Source of the DNA: Litoreibacter roseus
GTDB lineage: Bacteria > Pseudomonadota > Alphaproteobacteria > Rhodobacterales > Rhodobacteraceae
Length of the DNA stretch: 64,000 nt
Reading direction: 5' to 3'
NCBI RefSeq assembly: GCF_009811795.1
Contig: NZ_BLJE01000007.1
Coordinates: forward strand, 1 to 64,000
Each line of letters opens with the position of its first letter. Position 1 is the first letter of the stretch. The notes under the pieces were generated by a model. The model was not told the DNA's origin, did not search any database, and was given only the letters and a program-made list of their open reading frames with translations. This document shows, piece after piece, positions 7,574-17,036 of the stretch. The translations under genes were made by a program, and so were the position numbers.

Positions 7574-9867
7574 TCCTTGGCTGCTTTGTTGCCGATCCGA
7601 AGACCCTTGGCGCGGTGGTTAGACAATCCGACATTGCCGGCTTGGGCTAGCAGTCCGCCGGTAGCCGCGCCTCCTTGATATGAACCCGCGACTGCGGCAG
7701 CCCTTGCTGTCATTGCCGTAGACGCCCCGAGGTCATCGCCAATGCCGTCGATCCACTTGAAGACGCGCGCCGGGAAGATGTTGATCAGGCTAAAGGTCCA
7801 ATCGATGATGATGACATAGAGGACAGCGACAAAGACTGTCAGGACGGCCATGACAAGAAAGTCCGATAGGAACCCGAACGCGCCGGGGTCCGCCGCCATC
7901 TGCGAGCTCAGTGCGGCAAACATCATGCCATTGAGCGAGAAAGCCGCAACGCGGAACAGAACCATCCCAAGCAGGAACCCGAACACCATCAGGAGTGGCG
8001 TGAGAAAGAGCATCAGAAGCAGGGACCAGCCCTTAAGCGCGATGTTGGAAGAGATGCCGTGCCCGTCCATCGAGAGCATTGCCACGGCCCAAAGCGGGGC
8101 CGCGAAGACTGCTTCGATAACCAGCAGCATGAAGGCCAGGATTGCGATCAGCCAGATGATGGCAGGGAGATAGGGCAAGATGAACCCGACAAAGATCGCT
8201 GCAAAGATGCCAACCTGAAACAACCCGCTGGTCAGCGACGCAAGTGTGGCCGGGATCGAGCCGAAGACCGGAACGGCAGAGGCCGTAGCCAGGACCGCGA
8301 CCGCTGCGACCGAGTAGGTCAGAAACGTCGATGCGAAAGCCATGAGGCCGAGCATCGGATCTATGGTGATCGAGTCAGGCGCCAGCAGTTGGATGCCTTT
8401 GAGCAGATTGGTCGGCGGTGGCAAAAAATTCTCCGGCGAGGAGGCGTCGTCACCGGCATATGCCCTTTCTGTGATGAACTCCCGCAGTCCAGCATTGGCG
8501 GCCGCCTCGTTCCAGGCAGATACGCTCGCATTGTAGCTGGCCCCGATGGACGCGAGGATTTTCTGTGCATCCCGGTCCGCGTTACTCTGGAACCAATAGG
8601 ACCGACCGAGCTCTGTCGCCAAGGTATTCTGCACACCGCCGCTTAGGGTCGTTGAGATCAGGGTTCCTGGTGTCGCCGTCGGAAACATCGATGCGACCGC
8701 GTTGGCATCACCGGATATTTTGCTGATGAGCATGTAGTAAGATCCCGCCATCATCCAGCCGCCGGTCTTGAGATCGCCCGCAATCGCCGTCGGTGCTGAC
8801 AATGCGCCGGACCCATCTGATCCGATGGCCCGAATCTGCTGCGTTACCGGCGTGCCGCTCTCGCTCTGGACGAGTTGGGAGAGCGCGTTCGGATTGACGA
8901 TCGGGTTAACGATGGCCGAATGCTGCGTGCGCAGCTGACGCATCATCTGCGCGAGGTTTGGAGTATCGGCAGGAGTGACAGGTTCGCGGTTGGAGATTTT
9001 GGCGGCAACCGTCTCGGCCGAGCCGCGCATCGTCGCGCGCAGATCGTCGATCAGATCGCGCATCTGGGCATTGATCGCGTCCATATTGGTTGAGGGGCTG
9101 ATGCGTTTGAGCGCCGGTGTCGCAGAAGGCAAGGTGATCGATCCGCAAGCCGCGGTGATCGTCGGGGTTGAATAGGTCAAGATCTGGGGTGTGTATCCGT
9201 CGATCAGATCGGTCGGTTGAGCGGGTTGCAGACCCGACCAGACGCCGCCGCTGACAAGCTGCAAGGCTCCACCTTTGGAGACCTCGTGGTTATAGGCGGC
9301 GCGGCAAAACTCCATCCGCCAGAGTTGCTGTAAGAATCGGGCATCGGAGGCAACGTAGTCTGTCCCGACAATGGGGACCTCATCGGCGATGATGAGATCG
9401 GCGGTCTGGTTCCAGAAGAAGCTGCCCGCCGCCGTGCCCGCTCTCACGACATAGGAAATCCCATGCTGGACGCCATTGTATCCATTGCCGAGGGGGATCA
9501 GCAGGGCGAAGGCGGTCAGAACCCGGATAGGGACCCAGATCGTAGATTTTTGGCCCAAGATGACGCCCTCATGGGCAGAGTCCAGCGTCCCCTGAAAGAT
9601 GTTGTAGAGCAGAAACAGCGCGCCGATCGCGAGGAACAGGATGTTGAGGGACAGCATCAGAAGCGAGATCACCGTCCGATCATTGGCCGCAGGACCCGGA
9701 AAGAGATCACCAAAGATCAGGTTGAAGAATGTGTTCGAGCGATCATCGCCGTCGCCGCTGAAGATATCCGGGACAGAGATTTCTTGAGCGAGTGAAGGCC
9801 CTGCGAGCGACATCAGAACGAGGCCCGAGAGGAGAATGAGCGCTGTGGGGCGTCGGTGGGGGGTCAT
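7570..9867 (-). CDS. dotA: DotA/TraY-like polytopic membrane protein
   Basis: 765-aa inner-membrane protein of the type IVB system. It has an N-terminal signal-like segment ending ALA-like at about residue 22. Hydrophobic helices follow near residues 50-120, then a long Ala/Ser/Thr-rich soluble loop (about 130-480), then a cluster of about five helices (about 500-690). This layout and the size match TraY (about 745 aa) rather than the longer Legionella DotA. The ATG at 9867 was chosen because it overlaps the upstream gene's stop by 4 bases and begins a signal-like sequence; the 92 residues upstream in frame are a shadow of the neighbouring gene. Last gene of the leftward block. Confidence 0.88.
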   Translation of the reverse strand: MTPHRRPTALILLSGLVLMSLAGPSLAQEISVPDIFSGDGDDRSNTFFNLIFGDLFPGPAANDRTVISLLMLSLNILFLAIGALFLLYNIFQGTLDSAHEGVILGQKSTIWVPIRVLTAFALLIPLGNGYNGVQHGISYVVRAGTAAGSFFWNQTADLIIADEVPIVGTDYVASDARFLQQLWRMEFCRAAYNHEVSKGGALQLVSGGVWSGLQPAQPTDLIDGYTPQILTYSTPTITAACGSITLPSATPALKRISPSTNMDAINAQMRDLIDDLRATMRGSAETVAAKISNREPVTPADTPNLAQMMRQLRTQHSAIVNPIVNPNALSQLVQSESGTPVTQQIRAIGSDGSGALSAPTAIAGDLKTGGWMMAGSYYMLISKISGDANAVASMFPTATPGTLISTTLSGGVQNTLATELGRSYWFQSNADRDAQKILASIGASYNASVSAWNEAAANAGLREFITERAYAGDDASSPENFLPPPTNLLKGIQLLAPDSITIDPMLGLMAFASTFLTYSVAAVAVLATASAVPVFGSIPATLASLTSGLFQVGIFAAIFVGFILPYLPAIIWLIAILAFMLLVIEAVFAAPLWAVAMLSMDGHGISSNIALKGWSLLLMLFLTPLLMVFGFLLGMVLFRVAAFSLNGMMFAALSSQMAADPGAFGFLSDFLVMAVLTVFVAVLYVIIIDWTFSLINIFPARVFKWIDGIGDDLGASTAMTARAAAVAGSYQGGAATGGLLAQAGNVGLSNHRAKGLRIGNKAAKD

Positions 9868-10427
9868 TTGGGGTCCCCTGCCCTGCGGTCGGTGCTGATG
9901 CCGCGGTGGCGCTCCGGCAGGATGATCTGCACGTTGCGCGGCAGGCGCGAGCCCAGATAGTCGAGGAACCCGCCGAAGCGACCTTGTTCGAGGATCCAGA
10001 CAAAGAAGTCTGCGCGGACCGCACGGAACAGCGCGAAGAGGAACAAGGTCACCAAGCCGAAGATCAGGTATTTTGATATCTGCAAGAAAACGGCGCCGAC
10101 GGGGATCGCCAGCACGGCGGCAAGGGCCGCATACTGGAACCAAGTGCGTTGGAGTTGCCAGCCACGATATTGCTCGCCCAGCTCGAACTCGCTCATGTTC
10201 TCGGTCATGTGTTGGAACCTCGCGATCCCGCCATCGGGATAGCGGCCCGAGAGGCCGAAGCGGTCGAACGGCTTCGGTCGCAGACGCCCGGCCAGATCAC
10301 CGAAAAAGTCCGCTCCTTTCCGCGCGCCGTCGAAGGCCCGATGCAACCCGCCCCGTCGCGCCAGGAACCCCGCCGCCCGCCGCGCGCGGCTCGGTTTTTC
10401 AGAGGTGTCATGCGTCGGGTCACTCAT
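9864..10427 (-). CDS. IcmV/TraX-like membrane protein
   Basis: 187-aa protein: a very basic N-terminus (residues 1-70) and two close hydrophobic segments (about 98-116 and 119-135), followed by a soluble tail. It sits immediately before dotA with a 4-base overlap, exactly where IncI plasmids have traX and Legionella has icmV. The assignment rests mainly on that synteny, length and topology; sequence identity to IcmV is not obvious by eye. Confidence 0.65.
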   Translation of the reverse strand: MSDPTHDTSEKPSRARRAAGFLARRGGLHRAFDGARKGADFFGDLAGRLRPKPFDRFGLSGRYPDGGIARFQHMTENMSEFELGEQYRGWQLQRTWFQYAALAAVLAIPVGAVFLQISKYLIFGLVTLFLFALFRAVRADFFVWILEQGRFGGFLDYLGSRLPRNVQIILPERHRGISTDRRAGDPK

Positions 10428-10432
10428 GGAGA

Positions 10433-11569
10433 TCAGTTCCCGATCGGCGCGCCGCCGCCCGCCCCCTCGATGCCATCGACGTAGGTCGCGAGCTGGGCCG
10501 CCTCAACGGCCGCAACGCGGCGCTCAAGGCCGAACCGTATCCAGTTCACATGCAGGTTCAAGGCTTGCGTGAGCAGGAGCTCCCGTTGCACGGACTCCGG
10601 TGACATCCTGGCGATGGATTGGTGCCAGTCGGGGTTTGCAAAACGGGAATGCACAAAGATATCGACGGCCTGCAGGGAGGAGACCTTATCGCCGACATTG
10701 TAGGGATAAGCCGGACCCGCCGCGTTTTGGGCCCAGGTCGCGAGTTCAGTCCCGCCCGTCGGCGTCGCGATGTCGCCGAGATAGGTGAAGACCGCATGGG
10801 AGGCCGACCGTCTTGTCGCATCGATCTGGCGTGCCGCGATCCGCGCCAGACCGGTGGGCGTCTGCGCCTCTTGCGTCGTGATCGGCTTTGGCGGCAGCGG
10901 ATCGACCATGTTGTTGATCATGCGCGCATAGGCCTGCGCCACTTCCTGATCGGAGGTATCGAGCGTGATGGCCTCCGTCAGAAGCCGCACATCCGAGGTC
11001 GGATCGGCGAAACCCGCCACATTGCGCAACCTGTCGCGATCGAGCTGGATTTCTTGCGCGAGGGCGAGGCCGCCCTGGCGCACTGGCTCTCCGGCCGCAC
11101 CGTTGCCGTAAGAGCGGTTGCGCGAGAGATTGGCGATGTCGATGCCGCCCACGCCCTGGCTGGTCTGCCCGCCGCCGTAGTTTTGGATGCCCGAAAGATC
11201 GATGCAGGCGGAGACGGCCGGATCGTAACGCCCGCCTTCGGCCGCGGCGCGGATCACCTGGCGTTCGCGCAGCACGGCGTTCTGGTCTTGTGCTTCGGCG
11301 ATGCGCGTCTGTGCCTCGGTCTCGCGTTTTGAATAGGCTGAGAGCTGGGCGACACCGCGCAGGATGTTATCGACAATGTAGTTGCCGACCTCGGTCGTGT
11401 GATTGTTGACGTTGATCCGTGCATTGCGAACGATGTTGGCGACACCACCGCAGGAACAGCCGCCGAACGCATAGCTTGGGGTGGCAATGCCGATGGCCGC
11501 GACGGTGGTTGCCAGCAGTGACAGGCGGAAGGACAGTCGCGCGTTCTTCTTGGTATTCTTAGTCTGCAT
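10433..11569 (-). CDS. Exported type IVB locus protein, TraW/IcmX position
   Basis: 378-aa exported protein: signal peptide about residues 1-35 (basic KNTKKNARLSFR then hydrophobic, cleavage after SYA-like), then a Cys-Ser-Cys-Gly-Gly segment, a long amphipathic helix likely to form a coiled coil (about 55-115), and a mixed C-terminal half. It occupies the traW/icmX slot between the ATPase-linked genes and the IcmV/TraX-like gene. The start at 11569 was chosen over 11638 because it creates the signal peptide. It may be a periplasmic component or a pilus-associated protein; the IcmX assignment is positional. Confidence 0.6.
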   Translation of the reverse strand: MQTKNTKKNARLSFRLSLLATTVAAIGIATPSYAFGGCSCGGVANIVRNARINVNNHTTEVGNYIVDNILRGVAQLSAYSKRETEAQTRIAEAQDQNAVLRERQVIRAAAEGGRYDPAVSACIDLSGIQNYGGGQTSQGVGGIDIANLSRNRSYGNGAAGEPVRQGGLALAQEIQLDRDRLRNVAGFADPTSDVRLLTEAITLDTSDQEVAQAYARMINNMVDPLPPKPITTQEAQTPTGLARIAARQIDATRRSASHAVFTYLGDIATPTGGTELATWAQNAAGPAYPYNVGDKVSSLQAVDIFVHSRFANPDWHQSIARMSPESVQRELLLTQALNLHVNWIRFGLERRVAAVEAAQLATYVDGIEGAGGGAPIGN

Positions 11570-11834
11570 CTGACTGACCTTTCTCGATCTCGCCCGCGGG
11601 GTTGCCGGGTTTCTTGTCGATGATGTCCTGGACGGCATCGAGGTTGTTGTCCGTCACCGTCGACCCTTGCGGCGTGACCCCACCGCCCACCTGCCGTGCG
11701 CCCGGCTCGGGAACAGAGGTTTCCGGCACCTGAAACGAGGTGAAGCGTGTCAGCAGGACGAAGGCGACAACGGCCAGTACGATAGCGAGCGCAATCCAGC
11801 GGGACAGTGTCATCTTGGAAAGGACCTCACTCAT
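11559..11834 (-). CDS. Small bitopic membrane protein of the type IVB operon
   Basis: 91-aa protein with one N-terminal transmembrane helix (about residues 11-30), then a Pro/Gly-rich tail with the segment DNNLDAVQDII. That segment resembles the C-terminus of the gene just upstream (PNNLDAVYELI), so these two neighbours share a short module. It overlaps both neighbours by about 8-11 bases, so it belongs to the same translationally coupled operon. No family name recognised. Confidence 0.65.
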   Translation of the reverse strand: MSEVLSKMTLSRWIALAIVLAVVAFVLLTRFTSFQVPETSVPEPGARQVGGGVTPQGSTVTDNNLDAVQDIIDKKPGNPAGEIEKGQSDAD

Positions 11835-12429
11835 TGCCGCCTCCGTAAATCAGCTCGTAGACCGCATCGAGATTGTTGGGGCTGACCGTGGTCCCGTTGA
11901 CCGTCACGCCCGTGCCCTGTTGTCCGCCGCCCACGTTCAGATCGACGCCTCCGATGGTGGTGGTGGCATTGCCGGTGAGCCCGCCAATAGGCAGGAATTC
12001 GAAAGTGGGGAGTTGCAGCAGGTCGGTGATCTGCGCCGTCAGCTCGTTCATCTTACTTTGGGCGAAGGAACAGATCTGGTCTTCCACGGCGGAGACGGCC
12101 GCCGCGAAGATGGCCTGCAGGTTCGGAACCTGGATCGCGATGTCGAGATTGACGTCAAAGAGATTGTCGAGACACCCCAAAGCCGCGATTGAGGCGGGCG
12201 GCTTGAGCGCTTCCTCGCCGCGCAAGACTTCGGATTCAATGCCTGCACGGATCGCATTGGTGAGACTGATCTTCACCGTGTCGGTGCATCCCTGACCGTT
12301 CGAGGGGAAGAGCTGGATAATCTGGTCGTTGTCTTGCGCGGCGACTGGCGTGGCCGTTTGCACGATGCCGAAACAAAGCACGGTCATCGTGGCCCTGAAG
12401 AAGTTGGATCGTTTGGTCTGTCTGATCAT
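11827..12429 (-). CDS. Exported protein of the type IVB operon, unknown
   Basis: 200-aa exported protein with a signal peptide ending near AAQ (about residue 32). Four cysteines suggest periplasmic disulphides, which fits the DsbC-like gene in the divergent block. The C-terminal 40 residues are Gly/Thr-rich and end with PNNLDAVYELI, shared with the downstream small membrane protein. The start ATG overlaps the stop of the lysozyme-like gene. Not recognised as a named Dot/Icm subunit. Confidence 0.65.
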   Translation of the reverse strand: MIRQTKRSNFFRATMTVLCFGIVQTATPVAAQDNDQIIQLFPSNGQGCTDTVKISLTNAIRAGIESEVLRGEEALKPPASIAALGCLDNLFDVNLDIAIQVPNLQAIFAAAVSAVEDQICSFAQSKMNELTAQITDLLQLPTFEFLPIGGLTGNATTTIGGVDLNVGGGQQGTGVTVNGTTVSPNNLDAVYELIYGGGNE

Positions 12430-13154
12430 CAGTTTACTCCCAGCGTTTGACGTTCGCCCTGAAAGGGCGGTGTTTCGCGGATGAGGACCGGGCGTTTGGC
12501 CCCGAAGCCCGGAAACCCGTCTGTTTCTGAATAGGGTCCGCCCGTGCCGTAGCCGCCGGCGTAGGATGTTCCACTCGCGGCCCCGATGCGATTGAGCAGG
12601 TGGGATTGCAGCTCGGCGTAGGACGAGAAGCCGTTTGCGGTGAGGTATTCGGGCGGAAACACGGTCGGGTCAAAACCTGAGGCGACCCAGTCGTTGAGCG
12701 CGCCAGCACCCAGAAAATGCGCGGCTGTCAGCAGGCCTTCTTGCGTGAAGGTAACGCCATTCACCGTTTGACCGGCCAGGCCGAGGGTTTGCGATGACAA
12801 CGAGCTAAGGTTGCGGTCGGTCAGTTCCCCAAAGGCTTGGTCCTGCAGGCTGTGCCCGGAGGTGGAGTTCAGGAAATCGCTGAGCGAGGTCACGCCCTGA
12901 CTGCGCGCGGCGTCCGTCCATTCGTAGTTGGCCCAGCTCCCGCGCGAGCCGCCGGTGTGCCGGACATAGCCGAGGCTGGCGAGAGTGCCTGCGGTGATCT
13001 GATAGGCACCGGCCGCAGTCCCACCTTGGGTGTTGAGTGCACCATAATTGCCGCCGGACTCTTGTGTGCGAATGAGGTCGGCATAGGTCGATGCGAGCGC
13101 GGCCGTTGCGAGACCGATCGCAACGAGAGCGGCAAGAAGAACACGTACGGTCAT
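12429..13154 (-). CDS. Exported lysozyme/lytic-transglycosylase-like protein
   Basis: 241-aa exported protein: signal peptide about residues 1-21, then a lysozyme-fold signature with the likely catalytic Glu in TQESGGNYGA followed by GAYQI and, further on, QDQAFGEL. Such enzymes open peptidoglycan locally to let a secretion apparatus or pilus pass. The C-terminus is Gly/Tyr-rich and ends in a Pro-rich tail. It sits inside the coupled operon (4-base overlap downstream, 1-base overlap upstream), so a role in assembling the type IVB channel is likely. Confidence 0.75.
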   Translation of the reverse strand: MTVRVLLAALVAIGLATAALASTYADLIRTQESGGNYGALNTQGGTAAGAYQITAGTLASLGYVRHTGGSRGSWANYEWTDAARSQGVTSLSDFLNSTSGHSLQDQAFGELTDRNLSSLSSQTLGLAGQTVNGVTFTQEGLLTAAHFLGAGALNDWVASGFDPTVFPPEYLTANGFSSYAELQSHLLNRIGAASGTSYAGGYGTGGPYSETDGFPGFGAKRPVLIRETPPFQGERQTLGVN

Positions 13155-14008
13155 TACTGCGCCCCCGCGATCCGAACGATTTGGACGGGCACCGAACCAA
13201 GACGTTTGCCGGAGCTGGACGACACGATGGAGATGCCGTTGCGCGTCAGCAGTTCGATCCCCCGAAACGCCTGTTCGTCTCGTATGCGTCGCGACAGGCC
13301 AACCTCGCCCTCGAGCGATCTCAGGACCCGGAAGATCTGATCGTCAGCGTTGACGAGATAGACGGGACAGGTCGATTGCCCGCAGATTGCGGGCGAGCGG
13401 ACGGCGATGATCTTTCCCAGATAGCCGTTCATGTCGACGTCATAGACATCAACCTCAGGCGGGCCGAATGCGGATCGATCACCAGCATCAAAGCCGCCGC
13501 TGACCTGTTCGGCCACGAGTGCGAGTTCTGTCTCATTTGCATCGCGGCGGGTCAGACCGTCTTTGGACGGCTCTGGCACGTAGTTGCGCGCATTCCAGGA
13601 CCAGAGCCGATCATCGGTGATGATTGACTTCATGCCGGTAGCCGTGACCCCGGTCAGTCCCAGCCGTTCTGAGCGCGGCTGGCGGAAGATTTCCAGCCAT
13701 TGCTCGTTGTGAAAAAGCGCCACCTGCAGGCAGCCTTCGACGCATCCGCGATCGTTGCCAAGCTCGACGAATAGCTGCTCGGGATCGTCGCTCGGGGCCT
13801 CGAGCCAGACGCGGACGGCGCGCACGTGGGAGAATTCCTGACCGTACATGCGACGGGCGATCTGGGTGGCCTGCGGGTCGGCATCCGCGAAGGACACGGT
13901 TTCGGTCTGAACGGGACTGGCGGGTGATTGGGCCATGGCCGGTCCAGCCAACGCAACCAAAGCGGCGAAGCACAGCGCTCCAACTCTCATGGCGGTCCGG
14001 CTGGTCAT
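13154..14008 (-). CDS. Exported protein of the type IVB operon, unknown
   Basis: 284-aa exported protein with a clear signal peptide (about residues 1-26, cleavage after AMA). The mature part is predicted mostly beta and has four cysteines in two CxxxC/CxxxxC-like pairs (near GCVEGCL and ICGQSTC). No domain is recognised. The start overlaps the dotO stop by 4 bases, so it is expressed with the ATPase. Presumably a periplasmic assembly factor or surface component. Confidence 0.65.
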   Translation of the reverse strand: MTSRTAMRVGALCFAALVALAGPAMAQSPASPVQTETVSFADADPQATQIARRMYGQEFSHVRAVRVWLEAPSDDPEQLFVELGNDRGCVEGCLQVALFHNEQWLEIFRQPRSERLGLTGVTATGMKSIITDDRLWSWNARNYVPEPSKDGLTRRDANETELALVAEQVSGGFDAGDRSAFGPPEVDVYDVDMNGYLGKIIAVRSPAICGQSTCPVYLVNADDQIFRVLRSLEGEVGLSRRIRDEQAFRGIELLTRNGISIVSSSSGKRLGSVPVQIVRIAGAQ

Positions 14009-17000
14009 GCGTAGGCTCCTTTCACCAAAGTGTCTGCAAGCCTGCCGATGACATTCCCGCGTACGGTCTCGTCAATCATCTGGCCGCTCGCCATGAGCTG
14101 CTCGAGTTCGGCTTCGATCTCGGGTTTGGCCGATCCGGAGGGGAAGCGGCGCGCGAGGATGCGCCGCGCCTCGGGGCTGCCGAGTTGTTCGTAGAGGAGC
14201 GCGCGCAGCGCTGTGTCCTCGGCCGTGGTCGACAGGGCCCAGAGTTCGATCGAGCCGAGCTGGTTGTAGAAATGCTGCACGTAGGTCTGGGACTTGAGCT
14301 TGAAGATGCCCACGATCGGCGCCCCCTGCCCCGCTTCGGGACCGCTTAGACGTGAGATCACGGGCCGCAACGTGTCGGGCAGATCGTAGGTGTCCATGAC
14401 CGCTTTGACGCTGTCGGCGGTCGGCACGTTGCACAGGAAGATGTTTGTTGCTAGCTCGCGGATCGACGGGTCAAAGTCGCCAATGAGCTGGCTTGCGAGC
14501 GAGATCTGGACCCCGGCCTTGCGCCCCACGCGCACGTCCGCGACCATCTGATCGCGTATGCCGAGCCCGCCGGTGAGGTGGTATTCGTCGATGCAGATGC
14601 GTTTGGGCATCTGGCGGTTGTTCTGCCAGCGCAGCAGATGATGCGCTTTGACCGGCTCAGGCAGTGCCGAGGCCTTGATCTCATCCTCGTCGAGCCAGAA
14701 ATCCGAGGTCAGCGTCTGGCGCGCCATCATGTACATCACGGCGGTCTGCTTGCGGCCGCGCGCGCCCGTGGCCTGGGTCACACCGGCCAGGTCGAACGCG
14801 ACGATCCGCGCGTTCGAGATGTCAAACCGCGTGGGACTGGCGAGGATGACATATTGTTTGATCGCGGCCGTGATGAGGCGCTGGAACGCCCCGACCAAGG
14901 GCTCCTGCGTTGCGTGCACGCGCATTTCTGCGAAGGGCTCGCGCACCGTCTCGGCGTTCGAGATCGGCACCAGGTCACCGAGCACGGGCACCGCGAGCCT
15001 TTGCGCGAGTGCTGCCGCATGGAAATCGCCCTTGGCAAAGAGGAAGTCGACGATCTCCCACCAGCTCGTGGCCGTGTCGGTCTCAAAGCCATGTGCTGCG
15101 AGGGTCTCATCGACCTGGAGGTCCATGCCCACCGAGTAGCGCTTCGGGCTGAACCCGTCGGAATGCACCCGATAAGCCTCATCCACGCAGGCTTCTGCCA
15201 TCTGGGAGATCCCATCGTAGGGCGCGTCTCCGTCCTCCGGCGTGCAGATCAAGGCGATGAGGTTGATGAGGAACACCCGTTCGTGGGCGAAGGGCTTGCG
15301 ACAGCAGAGCTGTGTGTCGAACGGGTTGACCGCGTCCTGTTCGACCATGCGCAGCCGATGGAACATCGCCTCGTGGCGGCGTTTGGGCGGAAGTGCATCC
15401 CGGATCAGACTGATGAGCCCGGAGGAGGACGGGCCGATATCGATGATCGAGATCCGCGGCAGGAGGGCTGCGTCGTCGTGATCACTCCCGGCCTGCGGGG
15501 AGAGCGCGACGCCGAGGTTGATCGCGTTCATCAAGACGGATTTGCCCGATCCGGGCGTGCCGACCATGATATCGACGCTGGCGTTCTGCTTGGAACTCCC
15601 CGGCTGATAGGGAAATGGCTTGCCGTCAGCCGTCCGAAACACGATCGACCCCTTCTGCCAAGGGCATGCTGGCCGCGCCAACGGTGCCATGGCCAGCACG
15701 TCCAGAAGGTCCGCGGCACAGCTTTCGGCCGTGGACGCAGTTGAGAGACCGAGGGCCGAGGACATTACGCAATCGAGCGGATCCCCCGCTGTAGCATTGG
15801 TCTGGCTGTTTCCCCAGGATCGAACCATCTCTTGCAGCGAGGCCACATGAGCCCTCAAGAGCCCGATCTCATCCGCAGGCGCCCATGCGCAAAACGACGT
15901 CCGCCAGCGCACGACCGTGTTGCCGTCACCGTCGGTCTGGCGCAGCCGATCAAAGCTTTCTTTGATACGGCCGTTATGTGTGGGGGCGGTCCATTGCAGG
16001 AGGCGGGCGAGTTGTTCGCGCAGGACCTGACCGGCGAACCCGCCGCTCTCGATCAGCATCGAGGCGCGCCAGGAAATCTTTGTTCCGTTTGAGACGACGC
16101 GTCGGATCAGATCGTTGAAGGGGACCACGATCTCTGGGGGCAACGTGATGTCGAAGCCGGAGAAGGCGGTATTGCCGATCTGCACGACCTTGCTGTCCAG
16201 GACTTCCGCGTGATCCGCAAAGAGCTGTTCTGAGAGCGTCGGCCAGACGAGGTTCGACAGATCCTTGCGCTTGAAATGCCGATCAAGCGTCGGCATCCGT
16301 GCGCGCAAGGCGTCACCGGGCAGGACCGCACGCCAAGGATGGTTCAGCCCAAGCGTTTCGGGCGCGATCACTTTGCGGATAGCATTGAGGGCGGCATAGG
16401 TATCGAGGGTGTCCAGAACGATGCCAGCGCCGCTGAATTCCCGTTCGAGGGCGGTCACGAGGCTTTCGTGTCTGACGGAGAGCCCCTCGAGTGCGGCATC
16501 CGGGATCTGTCCCAGCGTGAGTGGTGGGGCCGCTTTAAGAATATCCGAACGCGTCTTGAGGCTGCGTGTGCGGTCGTCGCTGGTGAGCAGTGCTGGCCGG
16601 GTCCAAAGTGCCAGATAGCACCGCTCTCCGTGCACCGCATTGGGCAGCAGTCTGCGGCGTTCTTCCAGCAAATCATGCAGATCCAGCGCGTTGCTGCGTG
16701 CGATGCGTGACGTGTCTTCGATGATGGTTTCGATCTCGCGCCGCCCCAGTTCGGGGGAGTGACCGAACCAGAATTGCAGCGCGAGACCAGGCTTTGAGAA
16801 GAACGGAGAGAGACCAACACGCAGCCTGTCACAGGCCTCCGTGATGTCCTGTTCGCCGGGAAGTGAGCGGAACCCCTCAAGCCGGAACAAGGTGACCATC
16901 GAACCATCATCGGCCAGCAAGGCGTGCGCGCCATCCGCGGTCTCTAGACGGCAATAGCTGTCGAGTGACGCGTTCAGCGCGTTGCGGCCGAGATAGGCCG

Positions 17001-17025
17001 CTGCCTGATGCCAGAAGGCCACCAT
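14005..17025 (-). CDS. dotO: DotO/IcmB/TraU ATPase
   Basis: 1006-aa VirB4-like cytoplasmic/inner-membrane ATPase, the energy-providing subunit that docks on the type IVB channel. Walker A GTPGSGKSV lies near residue 490 and a Walker B region with RICIDEYH lies near 815, followed by RKAGVQISLASQ, a typical motif of VirB4/TraU ATPases. Length matches TraU/IcmB (about 1010 aa). It follows dotP by 11 bases. The N-terminal half shows no membrane helix. Strong family match. Confidence 0.93.
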   Translation of the reverse strand: MVAFWHQAAAYLGRNALNASLDSYCRLETADGAHALLADDGSMVTLFRLEGFRSLPGEQDITEACDRLRVGLSPFFSKPGLALQFWFGHSPELGRREIETIIEDTSRIARSNALDLHDLLEERRRLLPNAVHGERCYLALWTRPALLTSDDRTRSLKTRSDILKAAPPLTLGQIPDAALEGLSVRHESLVTALEREFSGAGIVLDTLDTYAALNAIRKVIAPETLGLNHPWRAVLPGDALRARMPTLDRHFKRKDLSNLVWPTLSEQLFADHAEVLDSKVVQIGNTAFSGFDITLPPEIVVPFNDLIRRVVSNGTKISWRASMLIESGGFAGQVLREQLARLLQWTAPTHNGRIKESFDRLRQTDGDGNTVVRWRTSFCAWAPADEIGLLRAHVASLQEMVRSWGNSQTNATAGDPLDCVMSSALGLSTASTAESCAADLLDVLAMAPLARPACPWQKGSIVFRTADGKPFPYQPGSSKQNASVDIMVGTPGSGKSVLMNAINLGVALSPQAGSDHDDAALLPRISIIDIGPSSSGLISLIRDALPPKRRHEAMFHRLRMVEQDAVNPFDTQLCCRKPFAHERVFLINLIALICTPEDGDAPYDGISQMAEACVDEAYRVHSDGFSPKRYSVGMDLQVDETLAAHGFETDTATSWWEIVDFLFAKGDFHAAALAQRLAVPVLGDLVPISNAETVREPFAEMRVHATQEPLVGAFQRLITAAIKQYVILASPTRFDISNARIVAFDLAGVTQATGARGRKQTAVMYMMARQTLTSDFWLDEDEIKASALPEPVKAHHLLRWQNNRQMPKRICIDEYHLTGGLGIRDQMVADVRVGRKAGVQISLASQLIGDFDPSIRELATNIFLCNVPTADSVKAVMDTYDLPDTLRPVISRLSGPEAGQGAPIVGIFKLKSQTYVQHFYNQLGSIELWALSTTAEDTALRALLYEQLGSPEARRILARRFPSGSAKPEIEAELEQLMASGQMIDETVRGNVIGRLADTLVKGAYA

Positions 17026-17036
17026 CTCATCCGCCC

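Noticed and set aside
14578-15744. 388-codon plus-strand frame inside dotO
   Set aside because: Shadow of the dotO gene, which carries conserved ATPase motifs on the other strand. G+C-rich DNA gives long open antisense frames.
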